NCBI GenBank assembly: GCA_903912445.1 | Contig: CAIWHP010000182.1 | Location: 17,801-81,800 of the forward strand | Reading direction: 5' to 3' | Source of the DNA: an uncultured Lentisphaerota bacterium | GTDB taxonomy: Bacteria > Verrucomicrobiota > Kiritimatiellia > CAIQIC01 | DNA length: 64,000 nucleotides | Part shown: in pieces, positions 17,657 to 24,802 of the stretch | Layout of the letters: each line of letters opens with the position of its first letter | Position numbering within the stretch: the first letter of the stretch is position 1 | The notes under the pieces: generated by a model | Database searches by the model: none | What the model was told of the DNA's origin: nothing | The model's input: the letters and a program-made list of their open reading frames with translations, nothing else | Program-made: the position numbers and the translations under genes

Positions 17657-18385
17657 ATGAAATGCGCGTTTTGTCTCTGTCTGCTCGGTTTGCAGCTGGC
17701 CGTCCGCGCCGCCACCAACAGCGCCGCCTATCAGGTCCAGCAGCTGGAGGGCTGGACGGTGCACGTCAGCGAAAAGCTGCGCACGGCCGAGCCGGCGGCG
17801 ACGGCGAAGGCGATGGTCTTGCTGACCGCCCAGCTCAAGGAGTTTGTGCGCGTGGTGCCGGCGCCGGCGGTGGCGCACCTGCAAAAGGCGCCGCTCTGGC
17901 TGTCGCCCGTCTATCCCGGCCAGCGCGGGCCGCGGGCCGAGTATCACCCGGGCGCGGGCTGGCTGCGCGCGAATGGCCGCGACCCGGCGATGGTCAAGGC
18001 CGTCGAGATCACCAACGTCCTGATCTTCGAGAAGGAAACCGCGCGCATGCCGATGTTCATCCTCCACGAACTCGCGCACGCCTATCATGACCAGGTGCTG
18101 GGCTTCAACCACGCCGGGATTGAGGCTGCTTACCAGCGTGCCCTCGCGGGCAAGAGCTATGAGGCGGTGAAGCTCTACAACGGCAAGACCGCCCGCGCCT
18201 ACGCGCTGACCAATGCGAAGGAGTATTTCGCCGAGAACACCGAGGCCTTCTTCGGGCGCAACGACGTCTTTCCATTCACCCGCGCCGAGCTCGCGCGGCA
18301 CGATCCGGATATGTACCATCTGCTCCAGCGTTTGTGGGGCTGCCAACTTGAAGCGGAAAAAACCATCAACGGAGCTGGAACATGA
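17657..18385 (+). CDS. Secreted HExxH metallopeptidase-like protein
   Basis: 242 aa, starting immediately after the URO-D stop. A short Sec signal (MKCAFCLCLLGLQLAVRAA) is followed by a zinc motif H137-E-L-A-H141 and a downstream ENTEAFFG segment whose Glu (193 or 196) is placed to be the third ligand, as in gluzincin-type peptidases. It shows no further domain. The next sulfatase overlaps its stop by 4 bp. Its place between a methyltransferase-like protein and sulfatases suggests a role in trimming glycoproteins or processing exported enzymes, but nothing in the sequence proves this. Confidence 0.75.
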   Translation: MKCAFCLCLLGLQLAVRAATNSAAYQVQQLEGWTVHVSEKLRTAEPAATAKAMVLLTAQLKEFVRVVPAPAVAHLQKAPLWLSPVYPGQRGPRAEYHPGAGWLRANGRDPAMVKAVEITNVLIFEKETARMPMFILHELAHAYHDQVLGFNHAGIEAAYQRALAGKSYEAVKLYNGKTARAYALTNAKEYFAENTEAFFGRNDVFPFTRAELARHDPDMYHLLQRLWGCQLEAEKTINGAGT

Positions 18386-19872
18386 ACTCAACCTCGCGTC
18401 GTGATTTCCTCAAACTGGCCGGCCTTGGCGTCGCGGCTCTGGCGTGGCGGGCCCCGGCGCTCGCCGCCCCCGCCAAGCCGCTGAATGTGCTGCTGCTGGT
18501 CTCCGACGATTGCCGCGCCGTGCAGGGCTGCTATGGCGCGCCCACGGTGACGCCGCGCATCGATCAGCTGGCGCAGCGCGGCCTGCGCTTCGACCGCGCC
18601 TACTGCCAATATCCGCTCTGCAATCCCAGCCGGGCCTCCTTCCTCACGGGGTTGCGCCCGGACACCACCGGCGTCTCCGAGAACCAGACCTTCTTCCGCG
18701 ACAAGCGCCCCCAGACCGTCACGCTGCCGCAGCTCTTCAAGAACAACGGCTATTTCGTCGCGCGTGTCGGCAAGCTCTATCACTACGGCGTGCCCAAGCA
18801 GATCGGCACCGATGGCATGGATGATCCGGCCTCGTGGGAACAGCGCTACAACCCGCGCGGCCGCGACTGCGACGACGAGGACAAGATCTTCAGCATCATC
18901 ACCGGCGAAAAGGCGCAGGTCGCCGTCGGCAGCGGCAATTACGGCGGCACCTTGAGCTGGCTGGCCTCCGAAGCTTCCGACATCGAGCAGACCGATGGCA
19001 AGATTGCCCTGGAAGCCTGCCGCCTGCTGCGCGAAAACAAAGCCAAGCCGTTTTTCCTGGCCGTGGGTTTTTTCCGCCCGCACACGCCCTATGTCTCGCC
19101 GAAGAAATACTTCGGGCTCTATCCGGCGGAGAAACTCGCGCTGGCGCAGGTGCCCGCCGGGGACCGCGAGGGCAAGCCGCCCGCCGCGCTCACGGTGACG
19201 CCGCCGCACTACGGGATGGACGAGGCGCAGCAGCGCGTGGTGATGCAGGCCTACTACGCCTCGGTCAGCTTCATGGATACGCAGTTCGGCGTCGTGCTCG
19301 ATGAGCTGGAGAAGCAGGGCCTGGCGCAGAATACCGTCGTCGTGTTCTTGAGCGACCATGGCTACCACCTCGGCGAGCACGGCCAGTGGCAGAAGATGAC
19401 CGTTTTCGAGGAGGCCGCGCGCGTGCCGCTGATCATCTCCGCGCCGGGGATGAAAGCCTCCGGCAAGGCCACACAGCGCCTGGCGGAACTCGTGGATGTC
19501 TATCCGACCCTGGCCGACCTCTGCGGGCTGAAGGCGCCCGCGGATTTGGAAGGCAGCAGCCTGCGCCCGCTGCTCGATGACCCCGAGCGCGCCTGGAAGA
19601 AGGGCGCGTTCACCCAGGTGCGCCACGGGCTCCGCGGCGGGCTGGGCTCCAAAGGGCCCAAGGGCAGGAGCATGGCGGACGGCCGCAGCGTGCGCACCGA
19701 GCGCTACCGCTACACCGAGTGGAACGCGGGTGCGGCCGGCGCGGAACTCTATGACCACACCAGCGACCCCCGGGAACTGCACAACCTCGCCGCCGACCCG
19801 AAGTGCGCCGCCGTGGTGCAGGAATTGAAGGCGATGCTGCACGGCGGCTGGCAGGCCGCGAAACCGCAGTGA
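18382..19872 (+). CDS. Tat-exported iduronate-2-sulfatase-like sulfatase 8
   Basis: 496 aa; ATG overlaps the metallopeptidase stop, with ggagctgg upstream. The N-terminus is a twin-arginine signal (SRRDFLKLAGLGVAALAWRA), so it is exported folded. Metal residues D42-D43, formylglycine motif C80-N-P-S-R, VGKLYHYG, SDHGYHLGEHGQWQKMTVFEEA and YDHTSDPRELHNLA place it in the iduronate-2-sulfatase-like branch with sulfatase 4. It is the only sulfatase of the ten without a strongly basic tail (ends GGWQAAKPQ). A Gly/Lys-rich loop (GLRGGLGSKGPKGRSM) precedes the final conserved strands. Sulfatase 9 starts 16 bp downstream. Confidence 0.95.
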   Translation: MNSTSRRDFLKLAGLGVAALAWRAPALAAPAKPLNVLLLVSDDCRAVQGCYGAPTVTPRIDQLAQRGLRFDRAYCQYPLCNPSRASFLTGLRPDTTGVSENQTFFRDKRPQTVTLPQLFKNNGYFVARVGKLYHYGVPKQIGTDGMDDPASWEQRYNPRGRDCDDEDKIFSIITGEKAQVAVGSGNYGGTLSWLASEASDIEQTDGKIALEACRLLRENKAKPFFLAVGFFRPHTPYVSPKKYFGLYPAEKLALAQVPAGDREGKPPAALTVTPPHYGMDEAQQRVVMQAYYASVSFMDTQFGVVLDELEKQGLAQNTVVVFLSDHGYHLGEHGQWQKMTVFEEAARVPLIISAPGMKASGKATQRLAELVDVYPTLADLCGLKAPADLEGSSLRPLLDDPERAWKKGAFTQVRHGLRGGLGSKGPKGRSMADGRSVRTERYRYTEWNAGAAGAELYDHTSDPRELHNLAADPKCAAVVQELKAMLHGGWQAAKPQ

Positions 19873-19888
19873 ACGGAAAGAAATTTCC

Positions 19889-22800
19889 ATGACCACACAC
19901 CCGCTTTGTCGGCGTGATTTTCTCAAACTCGCCGGGGTCGCAGCGCTAGGCTTTCCCATCCTTGGGAAAACTGCTCCGGCCGCTTCCCCCTTCGACTCCG
20001 CTGGTTCGACTGCGCTCACCACAGGTCAGGGCAGGCAATCCTTGGAAAAGTCCAAGCCGAACATCCTGTTCATCATCACCGACCAGCAGTTCGCCGAGGT
20101 GATGAGCTGCCGGATGGGCAAACAATTTCTCAATACGCCGTCGATGGATGGCCTCGCCGCGGGCGGCCTGCTCTGTTCGCGCGCCTACAGCTCCAATCCG
20201 CTGTGCATACCGCTGCGCAACTCGCTCTTCACCGGCCGCTATCCGCACGAGACCGGCATCACCAGCAACGACACGCGGGAGCCGCTCGATCCGCAGAAGT
20301 TCCCTTGCATGGGCACCTATTTCCGCAACGCGGGCTATGAGACGGCCTATAGCGGCAAGTGGCATCTGAACTTCAATCCGCGCGACCAGCAGGCGCATGG
20401 CTTTGAAATCTTTGCGGAGAAAAGTCCCGGCGGCCACGACGCCGGCGTCACCGCGGGCGCGGAAAAATTCCTCGCGCAGGCGCACGCGAAGCCGTTCCTG
20501 CTGGTCGCCAGCTATCTCAACCCGCACAACATCTGCGAATGGGCGCGCCGGCTTGCGGGCCGCGAGCAGGCGCTGAACTGCGGCGAGATCGGCACGCCGC
20601 CCGCGCTGGAACAGCTGCCGCCGCCGCCGGCGAATCTTGCGCCGCCCGTGAACGAGCCCGACGGCATGACGCTGATCCGCCGCGGCTATCAGGTGGAAAA
20701 CGGCCCGTTTCCCGTTGGCAAGTTCACGCCGGACGACTGGCGCAAACATCGTTGGGGCTATTACCGCATGGCCGAGCTGGTGGATGCCGAGATCGGCAAG
20801 CTGCTCGCCGCGCTGAAGAAAACCGGGCTCGCCGGGAACACGCTGATCGTGTTCACCGCCGACCACGGCGATTGTGCCGGCGCACACGGCTTCAACCAGA
20901 AGACGGTCTTCTACGAGGAGTCGGCCCGCGTCCCGCTGCTCATCAACTGGCCCGGCAGGACTCTGGTCGCGGTCAGCGACAAGCTGATCAACATCGGCAT
21001 CGACATCCTGCCGACGCTGCTCGACGCCGCGGGCGTTGCCGCTCCACCCGCGTTGCCCGGCCGCAGCCTGCTGCCGCTGGCGCTCGGCAAGGGCACCGGC
21101 GACTGGCGCGAGTTCGTCGTTGTGCAAAACCATATGGTGCAGACCGGCATGGTGGATGGGCTCAAGCCGGAGATGGCCGGCCGTATGGTGCGGACCGACC
21201 GCTATAAATACTGCGTCTACGGCTGCGGCCAGCGGCGCGAATCGCTCGTGGATTTGCAAACCGATCCGGGCGAGATGAAAAACCTCGCCGCCGATCCCAA
21301 CTGCCGCGACATCCTGCTGCAGCACCGCGCGCTGCTGACGAAGTACGGCGAGGAGCAACATGACCCGCTGGTTGCGGAACTGCTCGCCAACGAGGTGGGA
21401 CCGCGCCCGTTCACGCCCCCGGACAACGCGATGCCAAAAGCGCCGCGCGGCAACAAGAGGGGGAAGAAGGCCGCCAGGGGCGAACCGCCATGGACAAGTG
21501 CGGTTGCCGGTCATAAATCCGGCCCGGGCTCCCTTATGCGAAATATACTGCGCTCGCTCTTGCACGTGTGTGTGGTCCTGCCCCTGCTCAACGGTGTCCG
21601 GCTCTGCGCCGCCGAGCCGGTCATGGATGTCTATGTCAGCACCGGCGACAACCATTTTCTCGGGTCGTCGTTGCCGATCGATTCGCCTGCGAGCATCGAG
21701 GCCACCTTTGATCTGTTCAAGAACGTCAACCATGCACGGCGCATCTACTGGCGCGGGCTGGAGGAGGCGTGCTGGGTCTCCACCATGCATGAGCGGCCCG
21801 AGAACTGCCGCTATCACTCCTATTGGGAATGGACGCGGGCGCTCTACGCGGGCGTGAAACCGGACGAGCTTGCCGTGAAGGCGGCGCGCGCGCGCGGTAT
21901 GGAAATCTGGGGCATGGGCACGCTGTGGGATTGGGGCGCACCAGCGGATACCCCCACGTTCAACGACTATCCTTTCCCGTTTGAATCACAACTCAAGCGC
22001 GCCCATCCCGAGTGGGCGCCGGCGGACAAACATGGCGCGCGCCGCCAGGGTGGCCCGCTTGAACTGGGCTATCCCGAAGCGCGCAAGGCGCTGGTGGAGC
22101 TCACGGTGCGGGAGACCCTCAAGGCCGGTTACGATGGCATCTGCCTGCTTACCTATGTGGAGAATTATGCGCTGCGCTTCCAGGATGAGTTCGGGTACAG
22201 CGATCCCATCGTGAAGGATTTCCAGCAGCAGTATAAGCTGGACTTGCGCACGGAGCCGTTTCGTCGTTTCGCCTCGCGCGAGGACTGGCTGCGGCTGCGG
22301 GGGGGCTACGTCACCGCTTTCCTGCGCGAGTTGAAGGCCGCACTCGAAAAACACAAGGTCAAGCTCGGCATGGTGGTGAACTCGAACGATCCGCGCCAGC
22401 CGCAATCATGGAACGTGCCGGAGCTCGTGCTGACCGCGGGCAGCCACCACATGGACGTGGACACATGGGTGCGCGAGGGCCTGGTGGACGCGCTGCTCAT
22501 TTACGGGAACAACAGCGGCCCGTCGCAAGTGAAGACGCTGGAGGATCTGCGCTTCCTCGCGCGCGGCACCAAGACGGAAGTCAGCGTGCTCACGTCCGGC
22601 CCCTTTCGCGAGGGCTGGAAACCTTTTCAAGACCAAGGCATGCCTACGGTGCTTGCCGTGAGTGATGACGCGCAGCATCTCGAACGCGGGTTTGTGCCGG
22701 AACAGACCGCGGCAGCCCTGCAAAGCCAGGAAGTGAGCCGCAGGCAACGCGCGCTGCAGCAGTGCGTCACGGGCGCGCTCAAGCTGGACGACGCGGCGCT

Positions 22801-24802
22801 CGCCGCCGCCGTCCGCTCGCCGAACCTGATCGAGCGCCGGCTCGCGCTGCAAGCCCTGGGCAAAGCAAAGGCAACAGACCTCCAGCCTTTGCTCGCAGGC
22901 TTGGGCGATGCAGAAAACGGAGCGCGCTGTGCCGCTGCCCTGGCGCTGGCCGACCGGAAAGATCCCGCCGCATGCCAGGCCCTGTTGCAGTCGGTAGAGC
23001 GGAACGGCAACCATATGCTGCGCGAGTGCGTAATCATCGCCTTGCGTAAACTGATGCCGTTGCCGGTCGCGGAACTTTCTGACGCGGCGCTCAACTCGAA
23101 AAACGCCGGGGTGCGTGAGGTCGCCCTACGTACGCTCCAAGTTCACGCCAAGCCGGCCTTGCTGCCCGTCTTCCGCGCCGGTATGAAGGATACGGAGCGC
23201 TTTCCGCGCTTCGCCGCTGCCGAGGCGCTGGGCAACATCACCCACAGCGCCGAAGCCATCGAGCTGCTCATCGCCACATTGAAGGAGGACGACCCCGCCA
23301 TCGCCAACCGCGCCGCAGCCTCGCTGGGCAAGCTGGTGACCTTGAAGCAACGCGAGACCGAACCGTTGCGCGGGCAGATCCTCGCCGCGCTGCTGACCGC
23401 CTTCGAGCGGCATCGTGATGCAACGCGGGCCGATGCCGACTGGGGGTGGCGGCCCGTCGGGAATGCGATCCTGGATTGCGGCACCGAGGGTGTTGCCGCG
23501 CTTTGCAGACTGCGCGATCATTCCGGCGACGCGCGCCTCGCGGAACTCGCCTGGCGCGTCGCCGATCTCACCCAGAGGGTCCATGCTTTCAGCTGGGTCA
23601 CGCCGGAGCAAAACGAAGCCGCGATGCAGCGCCGGCCGCCGCGTGGGCGTGACCTTCGCGTAGGCGTCGATGTAAAGACCATCGCCGAGGCGATCAAGAA
23701 GGCGCAGCCGGGCGACACGGTGCACTTGCAGCCGATCGTCTATCACGACTTCGCGGGTTTCTTTGCCAAGCAAGGCGCGCCCGGCAAGCCGGTCACGCTC
23801 GACGGGCATGGTGCGACGCTCGAAGGCTCCGACCCGCTCGACCCCAAGCAGTGGAAGGAAGTCGCCCCGGGGTTGTTTGCCAACGACAACCTGCTGCCGC
23901 GGCTCGACGACGCGGTGCTCACACGCTGGTTTTTCCTCTGGAATGGTAAGATGAACCACATGAACCGCACCTCGAAGGGGCCCAAGGCGCCGTTCAAAAA
24001 GATGGAGGAACTGCAGCCCGGCGAGTGGACTTTTGTCCAAGATAAAGCGCGCGAGAAGCCCCCCTCGAAACAAGTCTTCGGCACGTTCTATGTGAAAATT
24101 CCGGCCGGGCAGAAGCTGGCCGATGCTCACATCTCCGCGCCGATGCGCTCGGCGGGCGTGCAGTTGAGCGGCGCCAACGCGCACCTCGTCATCCGGAACA
24201 TCACGGCCACGCATGTTTATAACGACGGCTTCAACATCCACGGCGATTGCCGCGACGTTGTCTTCGAGAACATCCGCGCCATCGGGTGCGGCGATGACGG
24301 CATCAGCGCGCACGAGAGCGCCGAGTATCGCGTAGACGGCCTGGTCTCCATCGGCAACAGCACGGGCATCACCGATACCGGCGGGGCCCACACGAGCTAT
24401 AACCACGTGTTCATCGCCGGCTGCCTCGGCTACGATCTGTTCTTCCTGAATAACGGCCGCTATCAGGTCGCGAACGCCGTCGTGCTCTCGTCCTCGGAGC
24501 ACCCGCTGGACGTGAGCGCGAACCAGGACGAGCACTGCGAGCTGATCCTCGACAACGTCCTGCTCCGCCGCCTCGGCAAAACCGTGCCGGCGCAAGTGAC
24601 CAAGGGCGCCACGTTGCAGGCGAAACGCGTCACGGTGGAAGACATGGACCTGACCGCCGGGGGCGTGGTGACGTTCGAGAACTGTCTCGTCAACGGCAAG
24701 GCCAAACCCGAAGGCACGCCGGCGACAGGCGCGGACAAGGCGCAGCTCATCAAGGCAGTCGTTCCCGCCGGCTACCAGGCGGAATTCACGAGGCAAAAAT
24801 GA
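19889..24802 (+). CDS. Giant fusion: sulfatase 9 + GH-like + HEAT + beta-helix
   Basis: 1637 aa in one uninterrupted frame. Residues 1-540: Tat signal (CRRDFLKLAG), then a junction coded by two nested DNA repeats (GFPILGK ... FDSAGS ... SLEK), then an S1 sulfatase with formylglycine motif C106-I-P-L-R, GKWHLNF and TADHGDCAGAHGFNQKTVFYEE, ending in a basic stretch (GNKRGKKAARG). Residue 550 is a Met (ATG 21536) opening a second typical signal peptide (MRNILRSLLHVCVVLPLLNG). Residues about 580-950: TIM-barrel-like glycosidase domain (AGYDGICLLTYVENYALR). About 970-1240: HEAT repeats. About 1256-1630: parallel beta-helix (DVKTIAEAIKKAQPGDTVHL, HLVIRNITATHVYNDGFNIH). Either a real fusion or two genes whose stop was lost. 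Overlaps sulfatase 10 by 4 bp. Confidence 0.88.
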   Translation: MTTHPLCRRDFLKLAGVAALGFPILGKTAPAASPFDSAGSTALTTGQGRQSLEKSKPNILFIITDQQFAEVMSCRMGKQFLNTPSMDGLAAGGLLCSRAYSSNPLCIPLRNSLFTGRYPHETGITSNDTREPLDPQKFPCMGTYFRNAGYETAYSGKWHLNFNPRDQQAHGFEIFAEKSPGGHDAGVTAGAEKFLAQAHAKPFLLVASYLNPHNICEWARRLAGREQALNCGEIGTPPALEQLPPPPANLAPPVNEPDGMTLIRRGYQVENGPFPVGKFTPDDWRKHRWGYYRMAELVDAEIGKLLAALKKTGLAGNTLIVFTADHGDCAGAHGFNQKTVFYEESARVPLLINWPGRTLVAVSDKLINIGIDILPTLLDAAGVAAPPALPGRSLLPLALGKGTGDWREFVVVQNHMVQTGMVDGLKPEMAGRMVRTDRYKYCVYGCGQRRESLVDLQTDPGEMKNLAADPNCRDILLQHRALLTKYGEEQHDPLVAELLANEVGPRPFTPPDNAMPKAPRGNKRGKKAARGEPPWTSAVAGHKSGPGSLMRNILRSLLHVCVVLPLLNGVRLCAAEPVMDVYVSTGDNHFLGSSLPIDSPASIEATFDLFKNVNHARRIYWRGLEEACWVSTMHERPENCRYHSYWEWTRALYAGVKPDELAVKAARARGMEIWGMGTLWDWGAPADTPTFNDYPFPFESQLKRAHPEWAPADKHGARRQGGPLELGYPEARKALVELTVRETLKAGYDGICLLTYVENYALRFQDEFGYSDPIVKDFQQQYKLDLRTEPFRRFASREDWLRLRGGYVTAFLRELKAALEKHKVKLGMVVNSNDPRQPQSWNVPELVLTAGSHHMDVDTWVREGLVDALLIYGNNSGPSQVKTLEDLRFLARGTKTEVSVLTSGPFREGWKPFQDQGMPTVLAVSDDAQHLERGFVPEQTAAALQSQEVSRRQRALQQCVTGALKLDDAALAAAVRSPNLIERRLALQALGKAKATDLQPLLAGLGDAENGARCAAALALADRKDPAACQALLQSVERNGNHMLRECVIIALRKLMPLPVAELSDAALNSKNAGVREVALRTLQVHAKPALLPVFRAGMKDTERFPRFAAAEALGNITHSAEAIELLIATLKEDDPAIANRAAASLGKLVTLKQRETEPLRGQILAALLTAFERHRDATRADADWGWRPVGNAILDCGTEGVAALCRLRDHSGDARLAELAWRVADLTQRVHAFSWVTPEQNEAAMQRRPPRGRDLRVGVDVKTIAEAIKKAQPGDTVHLQPIVYHDFAGFFAKQGAPGKPVTLDGHGATLEGSDPLDPKQWKEVAPGLFANDNLLPRLDDAVLTRWFFLWNGKMNHMNRTSKGPKAPFKKMEELQPGEWTFVQDKAREKPPSKQVFGTFYVKIPAGQKLADAHISAPMRSAGVQLSGANAHLVIRNITATHVYNDGFNIHGDCRDVVFENIRAIGCGDDGISAHESAEYRVDGLVSIGNSTGITDTGGAHTSYNHVFIAGCLGYDLFFLNNGRYQVANAVVLSSSEHPLDVSANQDEHCELILDNVLLRRLGKTVPAQVTKGATLQAKRVTVEDMDLTAGGVVTFENCLVNGKAKPEGTPATGADKAQLIKAVVPAGYQAEFTRQK
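19953..20050. repeat. TTCCAA palindrome pair, locus 3, second unit interrupted
   Basis: First unit TTCCCA-TCC-TTGGGA, centre 19960. The second unit is split: its left end (TTCC, 19984-19987) and right part (CAATCCTTGGAA, 20036-20047) flank a copy of the TTCGACTCCGCT repeat. Removing about 48-49 bp restores the 31-32 bp pitch seen elsewhere. Confidence 0.85.
19988..20035. repeat. TTCGACTCCGCT repeat, copy 3 (nested)
   Basis: 48 bp, cccttcgactccgctggttc ... accacaggtcagggcagg, inside a TTCCAA palindrome and in frame within the sulfatase 9 N-terminus (PFDSAGSTALTTGQGR). Confidence 0.88.
21536..24802 (+). other. Second half of fusion; possible separate gene start
   Basis: If translated alone from ATG 21536 this gives a 1088-aa secreted protein: signal peptide, TIM-barrel-like domain, HEAT repeats, beta-helix. 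The upstream sequence ggcccgggctccctt is a poor ribosome site, which argues for read-through. The presence of a complete signal peptide here argues that it was, or still is, an independent gene. Not counted as an extra CDS. Confidence 0.5.
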
